Notes: a model not told the origin generated them from the letters alone. DNA of 61,137 bases from Candidatus Poribacteria bacterium (GCA_009839745.1 VXPE01000030.1:1-61137), one strand, 5' to 3'. Numbered from the stretch's first letter, positions 33,626 through 42,949 are shown. Numbers and translations: made by a program.

Positions 33626-36037
33626 TTAGGAAACCAATTTCTCTGTAAGATCTTTTAGTATGCCTCCTAAATCATCACCGAAAAGTTGATAAACCTTTGC
33701 TCCATTTCCGAGTTCTGCGAAGGGAGTGAACTCAAAATCATCCATCCGAATGTCAAGTGAAGTGGTAATATGATCGCGTATCAATGTAAGCCAATGGAGT
33801 TGTTCTGAAGTAAAGTATCCACCCTCTAACCATTCCTCAAAGTTTCGGTTGACAGTTACACGGAAAGGCTCAAGAAAAATAGTATTACCCATAGCAAATC
33901 GAACGAGAGATATAAGATCCGTACGTCGTTCAACGTTGCCTCGAACACGGTTTGGGGATCTCTGTTGGTAGGCGAACCATAAGGCCTCGCAAGAGAGCCC
34001 GTTTGAATACTGTCGTAATGATGCTTCCAATACAATTAAGTAGTCTACCTCAAGCAAACCGTATGCCTCCGAACGGTTACACAGGATTTGTAACGCTGAC
34101 AATTCATCTACGTTTTGGTCAATAAACTGTTTAAAGGCGTGGATGACCGCAGTAACCTGTGTGGAATTTAGATTGTCAAATCCAGCATCAATAACCCGAT
34201 CTTCGCTAATTTCGTCAATCAACTGGTCCCTATCCGTCCCAGTGGGTTCAGAAGGTTCACCAGAGGGCGGATCGCCTGAGAGCGATTGTGAATCGGTTTT
34301 CACGGAGTCGCAGACCCCGACAGCATCAACGATAACAAAGTGTGTCTTGGCAGTCGCATCACCGGTGACGGATTGCAGATCGTTAGAATTGATAGTCCGC
34401 ACACCGCGTCCCTTCATCTGCTCAAAATAGCCACTGGATCGAACGGTCCGCATAAAAATCAGGCATTCAAGCGGTTTAATATCAGTGCCTGTGGAAATCA
34501 TATCAACACTGACGGCAATTCGGAACATCGAATCATTGCGAAATTGTGCGATAAGCTCTTCGGGTCTATCGCTTTGATAGGTAATTTTTTGACAGAATTC
34601 GTCCGTTTCGGCAAATACATCCCGGACAATATGGACGATATCCTCGGCGTGAGAGTCATCTTTCGCAAAAATAAGCGTTTTTGGAACGATTCCCCGACTC
34701 GGGAAAAGTTCTGTGGAAAGTTTTTCCTTAAACGTCTGAATAACTGTGCGAATCTGGTCTATGGCAACGACATCCCGATCCAATTGTGTTTCTGCATATT
34801 CAACATCAGCGTCTAACGCATCCCAGTTAAGCCGCCGACTTTGCCTATCCCGTCTTGCGACATAATTACCCGCCTCAAGTGTGCTACCACTCTGTGTAAT
34901 TTCAGTTTGAATCCGATAGACGTAATAACCAACATTTACATTGTCCTCTACAGCTTGTTCGTGGCGATATTCAGAAACGAGATTGTGATCAAAAAAGCCG
35001 AGCGTTTGTCTATACGGCGTTGCAGTCAGCCCGATAATGAAAGCGTCAAAGTATTCCAATACCTGTCGCCATCTGCCATAGATGGAACGGTGGCACTCAT
35101 CAACAATAATAACGTCAAAGGTATCAATAGGAATTGCTGGATTATAGATGACTTCTGGTGTTTGTCCTTCCCTATTTTCAAAATCGGAAATCTCTTCTGC
35201 TTCCGTTTCATAGTCAGGATCGCCTTTCAGCATAGAATAGAGACGTTGGAGTGTCGTGATACATACCTGACTTACCGAATCAATTGTGTTGCTATCGAGG
35301 TGTTGAACGTTGTAGAGGTCGGTGAATTTTGAATTGTCATCGGGAGGCGTGTAAGCCTGAAACTCGCGGAGAGCCTGTCTACCAAGGTTCCGCCGGTCTA
35401 CGAGAAAAAGGACCCGTTTGACCTTAGCAAATTTGATGAGTCGGTAAACAGCACTTACGGCAGCGTAGGTTTTCCCACTACCCGTCGCCATCTGGATTAA
35501 GGCGCGTGGGCGCGCTTCCTTCAAAGAGGCTTCAAGGTTGGTGATTGCCTCAAATTGGCAATCCCATAAGTTTCCTCTCTCTAACGTAGATAAATTGGTC
35601 CTGAGATTTTCCCGAAGCGTCGTTAATTCATTACCTCGCCCCAAGAGAGAATTAGGGGTGTGAAACGCAAAGACCTGCCGCGAACGAGAGTCAGGATCCT
35701 GAGTATCTCGAAAATAAGTCTCAGCTCCTGTTGACGCGTAGGAAAACGGGAATTGGGGAAGACGACGTAAGTTATCTGGCAAACTCGCTCGATACCGTTC
35801 AGCCTGTTGGAGGGCTCCGCTGAGCGTTGTCCCTTCTGGTTTGGCTTCTATCACACCAACAGCGACTCCATTGATAAACAGGAGATAATCAGCCCTCTGG
35901 TCTGCCCTCAACGGATATTCGCGAACAGCGACACCAAACGCAGCACCCGTGTCATGTTCAGCGTGATTTTGGACGTGCCAACCGGCTGCTTCAAGCATAT
36001 TGTCTATGTTGCGTCTTGCTCGCTGTTCAGGTATCAT
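33626..36037 (-). CDS. hsdR: Type I restriction-modification motor/nuclease subunit HsdR
   Basis: This subunit of about 804 residues cuts DNA in the second type I system. The N-terminal nuclease core has DYLLFINGVAVGVIEAKPEG (D...E-A-K). Helicase motifs follow: Walker A MATGSGKT, DECHRS, GLTATPYR, motif V AVSVDMISTGTD, and motif VI YFEQMKGRGVR. The C-terminus is an EcoEI-type domain ending with FGDDLGGILKDLTEKL. The ATG at 36037 (MIPEQRARRN) is the likely start; an upstream in-frame codon would add a hydrophobic run that does not fit. Unlike the hsdR-like gene at 2.8 kb it is complete. Confidence 0.93.
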   Translation of the reverse strand: MIPEQRARRNIDNMLEAAGWHVQNHAEHDTGAAFGVAVREYPLRADQRADYLLFINGVAVGVIEAKPEGTTLSGALQQAERYRASLPDNLRRLPQFPFSYASTGAETYFRDTQDPDSRSRQVFAFHTPNSLLGRGNELTTLRENLRTNLSTLERGNLWDCQFEAITNLEASLKEARPRALIQMATGSGKTYAAVSAVYRLIKFAKVKRVLFLVDRRNLGRQALREFQAYTPPDDNSKFTDLYNVQHLDSNTIDSVSQVCITTLQRLYSMLKGDPDYETEAEEISDFENREGQTPEVIYNPAIPIDTFDVIIVDECHRSIYGRWRQVLEYFDAFIIGLTATPYRQTLGFFDHNLVSEYRHEQAVEDNVNVGYYVYRIQTEITQSGSTLEAGNYVARRDRQSRRLNWDALDADVEYAETQLDRDVVAIDQIRTVIQTFKEKLSTELFPSRGIVPKTLIFAKDDSHAEDIVHIVRDVFAETDEFCQKITYQSDRPEELIAQFRNDSMFRIAVSVDMISTGTDIKPLECLIFMRTVRSSGYFEQMKGRGVRTINSNDLQSVTGDATAKTHFVIVDAVGVCDSVKTDSQSLSGDPPSGEPSEPTGTDRDQLIDEISEDRVIDAGFDNLNSTQVTAVIHAFKQFIDQNVDELSALQILCNRSEAYGLLEVDYLIVLEASLRQYSNGLSCEALWFAYQQRSPNRVRGNVERRTDLISLVRFAMGNTIFLEPFRVTVNRNFEEWLEGGYFTSEQLHWLTLIRDHITTSLDIRMDDFEFTPFAELGNGAKVYQLFGDDLGGILKDLTEKLVS

Positions 36038-36151
36038 TTTAACAAGTAGTAAAAAATAGGACAGTAGGTTAATCAAAAACCTAAAAATCCGCGTAATCCG
36101 ATAAATCCGTGCAAATCCGCGATTCAGACAAAAGATAAAAAATAGGGCAAG

Positions 36152-36179
36152 CCCTTAGACCTGCCCTACAATCTGTATG
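36152..36179. repeat. REP-like palindrome
   Basis: TAGGGCAAGCCCTTAGACCT followed by GCCCTAC forms a hairpin between hsdR and the sugar isomerase gene. Read on the minus strand it begins GTAGGGCAGG, as in other family members. Confidence 0.5.
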
Positions 36180-36187
36180 TGACACGC

Positions 36188-36943
36188 TTAGACGTTACAC
36201 ACATCAAAGGCGTGTTGCATCGCATCGAACGCATCGCCTTTGGGACCGAATTCATGTCCCACATAGAGTTCATATCCGGTGTTGACGACGGCACGCATTA
36301 CGGCAGGATAGTAAATCTCCTGCTCGTCATCAAGATCATGCCGTCCAGGGTTACCCGCGGTATGGTAATGCCCGATATAGTCGCTATAATCCGTGATGTT
36401 ACGGATCAGGTCGCCTTCCATGATCTGCATGTGGTAGATGTCATAGAGGAGCTGCGCACGGGGTGAGCCGACACCTTTGCAGACCTCAACCCCCCACTCC
36501 GTCTTATCGCATTGATAATCCGGATGGTTGACTTTACTGTTGAGCAGCTCGACACAGAGATTGATCCCCTTCTCCTCGGCGGCTTTCGTAACACGGGACA
36601 AACCTGCTATCGTGTTATCACGTCCCTCTTCCTCCGATCTGCCTTCCCGATTTCCAGAGAAACAGATGAGTCCGGGAATGTCGTTTGCCGCGGCGATGTC
36701 GATGTTCTGAAGGATTTCATCTTCAATCCGGTCATGATTGCTGGGATCGTTTAAGCCAGACGGAAGTGACGCGTGTCCGACGATAATCGCAACGCGCATC
36801 CCGTGGTCCTGAACGACCGACCAGTATTCTGCGGGTAGCATTTCAACGGATTTATAACCGATTTCAGCGGCTTTCTTGATAACTTCTATTGGATCTCTGC
36901 CGCGGCTGAAACCGCCGAAACAGATGGATTGATTAATTGGCAT
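36188..36943 (-). CDS. Sugar phosphate isomerase/epimerase (hydroxypyruvate isomerase-like)
   Basis: This 251-residue enzyme has the xylose-isomerase-like TIM barrel of AP-endonuclease family 2. Landmarks are MPINQSICFGGFSRGRDP at the front, AAEIGYKSVEMLP, GINLCVELLNSKVNHPDYQ with metal-binding Glu, LLYDIYHMQIMEGDL with the Asp/His pair, GHYHTAGNPGRHDLD and YVGHEFGP. The pattern of EL-N and YDIYHMQ is typical of hydroxypyruvate isomerases. The start at 36943 has AGAGAG just ahead. It follows the Gfo/Idh/MocA gene on the same strand by about 60 bases, so the two are probably one operon for sugar or inositol-like metabolism. Confidence 0.85.
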   Translation of the reverse strand: MPINQSICFGGFSRGRDPIEVIKKAAEIGYKSVEMLPAEYWSVVQDHGMRVAIIVGHASLPSGLNDPSNHDRIEDEILQNIDIAAANDIPGLICFSGNREGRSEEEGRDNTIAGLSRVTKAAEEKGINLCVELLNSKVNHPDYQCDKTEWGVEVCKGVGSPRAQLLYDIYHMQIMEGDLIRNITDYSDYIGHYHTAGNPGRHDLDDEQEIYYPAVMRAVVNTGYELYVGHEFGPKGDAFDAMQHAFDVCNV

Positions 36944-36971
36944 AGGTCTCTCTTTCTTTAAAAAATATAGG

Positions 36972-36996
36972 AGTAGGCACGCTCCGACGTGCCGTA
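36972..36996. repeat. REP-like palindrome
   Basis: GTAGGCACGCTCCGACGTGCC forms a hairpin between the oxidoreductase and isomerase genes. Confidence 0.5.
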
Positions 36997-37004
36997 ACAA
37001 TTTT

Positions 37005-37970
37005 CTACAGGTCTACCGCCTTACCCGTCCGGAAGGAAGTACTCGCCGCGAGCATAATGCGGAGCGTCTCCAAGGCGTCACTGTAAGGTGATAGAATGTT
37101 TGAGGTGTCCCCAGACTTCACGGCATCAATAAAGACGCGATCCCGGTCGTGTCCGCCTTCGTTGGAGAGGGCTTCTGTCTCGCCACCGCGATTCACTTCG
37201 TTCGCCCCGCCGACGGTGACAACGAGTCCACGCGTGAAGACTTCAAGATGCACGCGTCCGAAACCTTCCATTGCACACGCCGAGACGATGTTCGCAACAG
37301 CACCGTTCTTGAATTCGATGTTCACCATGCTGATGTCGTCTATGTCGTAGTTCTCAATATGCGCCATACTACCGCTCGCGGCAACGCCGTGGACAGTCTT
37401 CCCATCGCTACCGACGAGGAAGCGGGCAAGATCAAAGATGTGTGTTGTCTGTTCGACGTGTTGTCCACCGGATTCGGCACGGACACGCCACCACGGTGTC
37501 CCAGGCATGCCACCCATCCAATATCCGAGTGCCCCGAGAATTTGCGGTTGATCTTCAAGCATCGCTTTCGCGTTCTGTGCATTACCGCCGTAACGCCAGT
37601 GGTAACCGACACTCGTGACGACACCGCTCTGTTCAACGTATTCATTGATGATAATCGCGGGTTCTAATTCGGAATGGATCGGTTTCTCAATAAACATCGC
37701 GATGCCTTTTTCACAAGCGATGCGTTCCTGTTCGCCGTGTGCAAAAGGGGGTGTACAAATATAGACGGCGTCTAATTCCTCTTTGTCATACATGACGCGA
37801 TAATCGGTGTAAGCGTTGCCGCCGAATTCTTCGGCACGCTGTTTTGCTCGGTCTTCCGAGATGTCGCACATCGCGCTAAATTCAACATCCTCAAAATTGT
37901 CTTTAAGGTTGCTCATGTGCGCACCAGCCATACCGCCGGTTCCGATGAAACCGAGTTTCACTTTATCCAT
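37005..37970 (-). CDS. Gfo/Idh/MocA-family oxidoreductase
   Basis: This 321-residue protein is an NAD(P)-dependent sugar or cyclitol dehydrogenase-like enzyme. The nucleotide-binding motif is LGFIGTGGMAGAH (6-18). The mid-domain has VYICTPPFAHGE and MFIEKPIH, with the EKP motif that carries the key lysine, and the C-terminal part has HVEQTTHIFDLARFLVG, with the conserved His and Asp of this family. It is full length. The isomerase gene follows closely, which fits a small sugar-conversion operon. The substrate cannot be named. Confidence 0.9.
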   Translation of the reverse strand: MDKVKLGFIGTGGMAGAHMSNLKDNFEDVEFSAMCDISEDRAKQRAEEFGGNAYTDYRVMYDKEELDAVYICTPPFAHGEQERIACEKGIAMFIEKPIHSELEPAIIINEYVEQSGVVTSVGYHWRYGGNAQNAKAMLEDQPQILGALGYWMGGMPGTPWWRVRAESGGQHVEQTTHIFDLARFLVGSDGKTVHGVAASGSMAHIENYDIDDISMVNIEFKNGAVANIVSACAMEGFGRVHLEVFTRGLVVTVGGANEVNRGGETEALSNEGGHDRDRVFIDAVKSGDTSNILSPYSDALETLRIMLAASTSFRTGKAVDL

Positions 37971-38143
37971 GTTTTCTCCTTAAAAATGGGTATTTCAAGA
38001 TCCCTAAGTTTTACGGAGATAGTTTAACAAAAGTGGATGTTTATAGCAAGCAATTTATTTTCAAATGTGCTACAATGTATTTAGGCACAATAAGAAACAT
38101 CAGCAAATATGAAATCTATCTTCAAAACAAAAGGTGAACTATT

Positions 38144-38431
38144 ATGAACGATGCTGAATTCCGAGAACGTGTTTTAACGTGGATGGAGCGCACTGATAAC
38201 TGGATGGAGCGCACTGATAACTGGATGGAGCGCACCGAGGAATGGAAAAATAAAACGGATGATCAGTTCACGGATATCCGCGCCTCTCTCGGCGAACTCC
38301 AAATCGGTTTAGGGTGGATCCGGGGTAAACTTGAGGGTAGACAAGAATCGGATGCGGCGCTGTGGGGCAAAATCGCTGTTTTAGCAGCGGTAGGTTCCGG
38401 AATCATCGCGCTTCTGGCGTATTTCAAGTGA
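38144..38431 (+). CDS. Small membrane-anchored protein with a WMERTDN tandem repeat
   Basis: This 95-residue protein has three near-identical heptads (WMERTDN, WMERTDN, WMERTEE) at residues 13-33, encoded by 21-base units, then a helix likely to form a coiled coil (KNKTDDQFTDIRASLGELQ), and one C-terminal membrane helix (VLAAVGSGIIALLAYF). AAGGTG lies before the ATG. The orientation would place the coiled coil in the cytoplasm. I do not know its function. The first two 21-base units are identical, so copy number may vary between strains. Confidence 0.65.
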   Translation: MNDAEFRERVLTWMERTDNWMERTDNWMERTEEWKNKTDDQFTDIRASLGELQIGLGWIRGKLEGRQESDAALWGKIAVLAAVGSGIIALLAYFK

Positions 38432-38509
38432 AGTGAGACGGTGCTGCCCATTGTGTCTTCCGAAGGTCGGTGGACAGCACCCTAACCCAAACAGAGAGGG
38501 GGAAACACT

Positions 38510-39301
38510 ATGGGTTTCAAATTTGGATATAGTACACTCCGCTGGCAAACACCAGATTTTGAGGAATTGCTAACGCAACTGAAGGACGCAGGATGGGACG
38601 GTTGGGAGATGCGGCAATCCTTGGACTGGGTAGGCACACCGCAACACATTCGACAGGTGTGTAACAATACGGATTTACCGATCGCCGCCGTAACAGCACG
38701 CGGACTCCCGATCGATAAAGACACAGAACAGATGGAACTCAACAAACGACGCATTGACTTTGCCGCAGAAGTCGAAGCCGATTGTTTCATGTTCATGGGC
38801 GCGGGAAAACCGCAAGACCGTCCAGTGAATCATTCAGATCTCGCCGCACTCGCCGATGTCTCCGAAGATTGGGCAGAATACGCCGCACAATACGGCTTGG
38901 AGGTCTGTTATCATATCCATACCAACACGACCGTGGACTCAATCGACGATTGGGCAAAATATATGAGTCTCCTCCGAAAGTGCAAATTGTGCATAGATGT
39001 ATCCCATTCCGCACTCTGGGGTTACGATCCGGTTGAGTCCATTCGCCGGTATAGCGATGTTCTCGTCTATGTTCACCTTCAGGATTATGCAGGCTATACT
39101 GGTGGAGATGGCAACTCCTACGATGTAGATTGGGTTGATGTTGGTGCTGGCACTGTCATGGATTTCCCCGGTATCATGTCGACACTGGAGGAACTCAATT
39201 ATGACCGCTGGGTTACCGCATGCCCTGGACAACTTGAGGAACGCTCGGATCTCGAGCGCATGACAGTGAACCGTGAGTATCTGCGCCAATTAGGCTATTA
39301 A
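38510..39301 (+). CDS. Sugar phosphate isomerase/epimerase
   Basis: This 263-residue enzyme is another xylose-isomerase-like TIM-barrel protein. Landmarks are FKFGYSTLRWQTPDFEELL at the front, GWDGWEMRQSLDW, MFMGAGKPQDRP, the Glu and His residues in LEVCYHIHTNTTVD, LCIDVSHSALWGYDP, YVHLQDYAG and the end WVTACPGQL. The metal-ligand set is the usual one (E, D, H, E), but the second half has CPGQ where a Glu is common, so activity is not certain. It is transcribed alone, opposite to the isomerase at 36.2 kb. Confidence 0.85.
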   Translation: MGFKFGYSTLRWQTPDFEELLTQLKDAGWDGWEMRQSLDWVGTPQHIRQVCNNTDLPIAAVTARGLPIDKDTEQMELNKRRIDFAAEVEADCFMFMGAGKPQDRPVNHSDLAALADVSEDWAEYAAQYGLEVCYHIHTNTTVDSIDDWAKYMSLLRKCKLCIDVSHSALWGYDPVESIRRYSDVLVYVHLQDYAGYTGGDGNSYDVDWVDVGAGTVMDFPGIMSTLEELNYDRWVTACPGQLEERSDLERMTVNREYLRQLGY

Positions 39302-39780
39302 TCTATAGCTCTATAGGAGCAAGCTCCGCTCGCGACAGGTTAAATCCAAAATCTAAGATAACTATAGTTTGGACAATTTCAGTCAGGTTCATACCTTGTT
39401 TTCAAGGTATGTCTGATTTTTCTCGAGGTTTCTCACACATACCCAACTCCGAAAAAATAAACTCGGAGGCCCCAAAGGATAGCCCCAGCGGGGCGAAATG
39501 TTTATAGAAACGCCATCCCCCCACCAGGCAAACCCCAGCGGGGCGAAATGTGTATCCTTGAAAAAATTGTCCAAAGTTTAGTAAGATAACGTGAGTTTGA
39601 AAATAAATCTGTAGGTGTTTTTGCTGGGGTGTTTCCCCTAGGTAGAGCGGTAAAGACGGACGAAAACCCTCGAAATTCGGACAAATCTGCGGTTTTCAAG
39701 GGCCTCCTTGGGTCAGAAACCATAGCGAAACCCGACATGTCACTTTTATCAAACTGGCGTTAAGATAGGAAACAAGGTAT
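39302..39780. other. Repeat-rich intergenic gap
   Basis: No gene is seen. It holds the palindrome near 39313-39338, a pair of perfect 12-base inverted repeats TTTGGACAATTT (39368-39379) and AAATTGTCCAAA (39564-39575), a hairpin ATACCTTG-TTTT-CAAGGTAT (39391-39410) followed by a short T run that may end the isomerase transcript, and two copies of CCCCAGCGGGGCGAAATGT (39482-39504 and 39532-39554). The pair of 12-base inverted repeats brackets the rest, as in a miniature inverted-repeat element; the same motif is at the start of the window. Confidence 0.55.
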
Positions 39781-41595
39781 ATGAACAAACCCGCGGAGGA
39801 CATCCGCTCTATTCTTGCCACGGATTGTGGTAGCACAACAACGAAAGCAATTCTAATCGAAAAAAGAGGGGCGGAATACCAACTCATCGTGCGGGGTGAG
39901 GCACCGACCACAGTAGAAGCACCTGTCGAGGATGTAACGGCAGGCGTTATTAATGCAATCACCGAAGTCGAGGAACTCGCAGGACGTAAACTCCTCAACG
40001 AGGGTGTGATTCTCAAACCACAACGCGGAGATGAAGGCGTTGACATCTACATATCAACGAGCAGCGCCGGTGGCGGACTCCAGATGATGGTCGCAGGCGT
40101 TGTCCGCAATCTGACCGCGGAAAGTGCCGAGCGTGCCGCACTCGGGGCAGGTGCCATCGTTATGGATGTTATTGCCTCGAACGATAAGCGCCTTCCACAC
40201 GAAAAAATTGAACGCATCCGGCATCTACGTCCCGATATGCTACTCCTTTCCGGGGGTGTCGACGGTGGGACAACCTCACACGTCGTCGAATTAGCTGAAA
40301 TTATCGCAGCTGCCCGTCCGAGACCTCGGTTGGGTATCGCTTACGAACTCCCGCTCATCTATGCCGGTAACAAAGACGCTCGCGAATTGATCAAAGAACG
40401 TCTGCAAGACGTAATGGCACTGGAGATGGTGGACAACCTCCGTCCGGTTTTAGAACGTGAAAACCTCATGCCGACACGCCACAAGATTCAGGACCAATTC
40501 CTTGAACACGTTATGGCACATGCACCCGGTTACAGGAAACTCATCGACTGGACAGACGCACCGATTATGCCGACCCCCGGGGCAGTCGGTGAGATCATTC
40601 AGACCGTCGCTGCACAACAAGATATTGCGGTCGTGGGTGTTGACATCGGTGGCGCGACGACGGACGTGTTTTCCGTCTTTAAAAACAGAGAGGACGCATC
40701 TATCTTTAACCGCACTGTGAGTGCGAATCTCGGTATGAGTTACAGCGTCTCTAACGTCCTTGCCGAAGCCGGTTTAGAAAACGTCCTCCGTTGGGTCCCG
40801 TTTGATATTGAAGTCGGGGATCTCCGCAACCGCATCAAGAACAAGATGATTCGCCCGACGACAATCCCACAAACCTTGCAAGAACTGATCCTCGAACAAG
40901 CGATTGCGCGTGAGGCACTCCGACTCGCTTTTGAACAACATAAACAGCTCGCCGTGGAATTGCGGGGTGTCCAGCAACAACGGACGATCTCTGAAGCCTT
41001 CGATCAAGCCGAAAGCGGTCAAACCCTCGTTGATATGTTCTCCTTGGATATGATCGTCGGAAGTGGGGGTGTTTTATCGCACGCACCCCGGCGTCAGCAA
41101 GCCATGCTCATGATGATAGACGCCTTTCAACCTGAAGGCATAACGCATCTCGCTGTTGATAGCATCTTCATGATGCCGCAACTCGGTGTTTTGGCGCAGG
41201 TCAACCCTGAAGCCGCGACGCAGGTCTTTGAACGGGATTGCCTCATCCATTTAGGCACTGCGATCACGCCAGTCGGCATTGCCAAGGTGGGTGAAATCTG
41301 CCTTTCGATTGAAGTTGGCATCGCAGGCAACCCACCCATCACCGAGGATGTCCCTTACGGCGAACTCCGTCTCTACCCGCTGTCATTGGGTGAAAAGGCG
41401 ACAGTAAAACTTCAACCTTCACGGCGATTTGATGTCGGCGCAGGGAATGGACACGCCGTTGAATCGGAAGTGATGGGCGGTGTCGTTGGATTGGTCGTTG
41501 ACACTCGTGGTAGACCTCTTGAAATACCGGCGGATACGCAGCAGCGCGTCGCGCAACTTACCAAATGGCAGGCAGCTTTAGATGCCTATCCCTAA
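39781..41595 (+). CDS. GlmL/MutL-like ATPase (methylaspartate mutase accessory family)
   Basis: This 604-residue protein fits the GlmL family (an ASKHA-fold ATPase that often accompanies B12-dependent glutamate mutase). The front has the phosphate-1 motif ILATDCGSTTTKAILIE (11-27), the middle has DMLLLSGGVDGGTTSHV and VVGVDIGGATTDVFSV, and MIVGSGGVLSHAPR closes the fold. In known systems it helps maintain the mutase. No mutase (GlmS/GlmE) gene is near, so the client is unknown. Its start is not supported by a strong ribosome site. The next gene has its own promoter at 41619. Confidence 0.88.
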   Translation: MNKPAEDIRSILATDCGSTTTKAILIEKRGAEYQLIVRGEAPTTVEAPVEDVTAGVINAITEVEELAGRKLLNEGVILKPQRGDEGVDIYISTSSAGGGLQMMVAGVVRNLTAESAERAALGAGAIVMDVIASNDKRLPHEKIERIRHLRPDMLLLSGGVDGGTTSHVVELAEIIAAARPRPRLGIAYELPLIYAGNKDARELIKERLQDVMALEMVDNLRPVLERENLMPTRHKIQDQFLEHVMAHAPGYRKLIDWTDAPIMPTPGAVGEIIQTVAAQQDIAVVGVDIGGATTDVFSVFKNREDASIFNRTVSANLGMSYSVSNVLAEAGLENVLRWVPFDIEVGDLRNRIKNKMIRPTTIPQTLQELILEQAIAREALRLAFEQHKQLAVELRGVQQQRTISEAFDQAESGQTLVDMFSLDMIVGSGGVLSHAPRRQQAMLMMIDAFQPEGITHLAVDSIFMMPQLGVLAQVNPEAATQVFERDCLIHLGTAITPVGIAKVGEICLSIEVGIAGNPPITEDVPYGELRLYPLSLGEKATVKLQPSRRFDVGAGNGHAVESEVMGGVVGLVVDTRGRPLEIPADTQQRVAQLTKWQAALDAYP

Positions 41596-41618
41596 ATTCT
41601 GCTACTAACAATTGACAC

Positions 41619-41647
41619 TTGACAAATTTTCCTAAAAAGTTTATAAT
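41619..41647 (+). promoter_or_regulatory. Consensus sigma70 promoter for the first secreted paralogue
   Basis: TTGACA and TATAAT are exactly 17 bases apart. The transcript would start near 41654 and leave a leader of about 220 bases before the ATG at 41873. Confidence 0.75.
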
Positions 41648-41659
41648 GCTTGATAACGT

Positions 41660-41790
41660 GTAACTTTCTGAGTGAATCCAGATTGCATATTTACGGTAGA
41701 TTTTAGAATTATTTGGACATTCACACTCGCACAAACTAACAGTTTATGCTACAAAGATGTTCATATATTTTTAGGATCCACTATAGATTC
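41660..41790. repeat. Inverted copy of the element at the start of the window
   Basis: The 20 bases at 41769-41788 are the exact reverse complement of 59-78. The inner part carries a hairpin read on the minus strand as GTAGCATAAACTGTTAGTTT followed by GTGC, and GTCCAAATAATTCTAAA beyond it. It lies inside the long leader of the next gene. Confidence 0.5.
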
Positions 41791-41872
41791 ACTTAACTTT
41801 TTAGCGAAACAGACGGGCTACCAGTGCCTGCGCTGTTGTGTGAATTGTCTATCTATAAGGAGGCACATTTCA

Positions 41873-42700
41873 ATGAAAAAGTTTTATCAGTTCACGCTCG
41901 CGATAGTGATTATGTTCGCGCTGACGATGAGCATCTCCCACCTTGCAGTTGCGCAAGGGAAAGTCAATATTAAAGATGGTCCCCTCAAAGAGGGGGATTG
42001 GTTAAAGGATCCAGCCGGGGAACTGAATGAAGACCACTCGGACAACAAAAACTGGATCACCCTGTGGTATGGTCCCGATGGAAACTATGAAAACAGCGGC
42101 GGTTTTGGTGCTTCCGCTCCCAAAGACCTCATTGATGAAGGCACAGGGGGTAAGTTGGACCAGCTTAAACTTTCGACCGTTGCGGGTCTGGAATTGACCC
42201 AAACTGTTGATGTCAATTGGAAGAAAGGCAATGGCGGTCCGCGCGGGTGGACAGTCTTTGAACTCGATCCAGCGGATGCCCACCACATGAACCGCGACGG
42301 TCCCATCGATAACATTGATACGTATGCGATCTGCGTTATCGACGCGCCCGAAGCCATGACGTCTGTGATGTCCCCAGCGCATGATGACCACGCACAGATC
42401 TGGATTAACGGCGAAAAATGGTACAACAATTCCCGTTGGACGGGTGCAGCGCTGCAGGTGGACTTTAATATTGAAGTCGACTTGGTGAAAGGCGCGAATG
42501 TCGTCGTTTATCGGTGTGGTGAATCCGGTGGACATGCGTATATGAACCTGCATTTCGACGATAAAACGCATAAGGCGGTCGATATCTACCCACAGAAAGC
42601 CAAGGACCAGAAGAGTTTCTTCAATGAAGTTCAGAGCGTTCTCGCTGTTGACCCAGCCGGCAAATTGGCAACAACGTGGGCAGACCTTAAACGCAAATAG
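41873..42700 (+). CDS. Secreted protein, paralogue 1 of 3
   Basis: I do not recognise a named family for this 275-residue protein. Residues 1-25 are a signal peptide (basic front, hydrophobic core, cleavage near LAVAQ). Shared blocks with the paralogues at 42.95 and 44.7 kb are TLWYGPDGNYEN, DNIDTYAICVIDAP, SPAHDDHAQIWINGEKWYNN, VVYRCGESGG, and the C-terminal KLATTWADLKR. The pattern of aspartates and aromatics with beta-strands suggests a carbohydrate- or ligand-binding beta-sandwich in the periplasm or outside. AAGGAGG precedes the ATG. It lies downstream of a near-perfect promoter and before a strong terminator. Confidence 0.8.
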   Translation: MKKFYQFTLAIVIMFALTMSISHLAVAQGKVNIKDGPLKEGDWLKDPAGELNEDHSDNKNWITLWYGPDGNYENSGGFGASAPKDLIDEGTGGKLDQLKLSTVAGLELTQTVDVNWKKGNGGPRGWTVFELDPADAHHMNRDGPIDNIDTYAICVIDAPEAMTSVMSPAHDDHAQIWINGEKWYNNSRWTGAALQVDFNIEVDLVKGANVVVYRCGESGGHAYMNLHFDDKTHKAVDIYPQKAKDQKSFFNEVQSVLAVDPAGKLATTWADLKRK

Positions 42701-42749
42701 AACACCTCACAGTTTCTATATTTGTGTTTTCTAACTTTATGCTTACATA

Positions 42750-42793
42750 GGCGGATTGTGGTGCTACCCTGCGCGACAATCCGCCATTTTTTT
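42750..42793 (+). terminator. Rho-independent terminator of paralogue 1
   Basis: The stem GGCGGATTGT / ACAATCCGCC is perfect over ten bases and is followed by A and seven T. Confidence 0.9.
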
Positions 42794-42803
42794 ATCATTT
42801 TTT

Positions 42804-42832
42804 TTGACAAATTTTATTACATCTGTTATACT
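42804..42832 (+). promoter_or_regulatory. Sigma70 promoter for the second secreted paralogue
   Basis: TTGACA and TATACT are 17 bases apart and the downstream AATTTTATT resembles that of the other two promoters. The leader to the ATG at 42950 is about 110 bases and contains a REP palindrome. Confidence 0.7.
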
Positions 42833-42893
42833 GCCGAATTATAATGTTGGATTGTTTCACGTTATACAATCCATCAGTGAATCTGGGTAACAT

Positions 42894-42918
42894 CGTAGGG
42901 GCGAGGTCGCCTCGCCCG
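42894..42918. repeat. REP palindrome in a 5' leader
   Basis: CGTAGGGGCGAGGTCGCCTC followed by GCCCG, the same form as in the cas operon, lies 32 bases before the ATG of the second paralogue and could affect its translation. Confidence 0.75.
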
Positions 42919-42949
42919 CATAGACATATCCACCATGGAGGAGAGAAAA

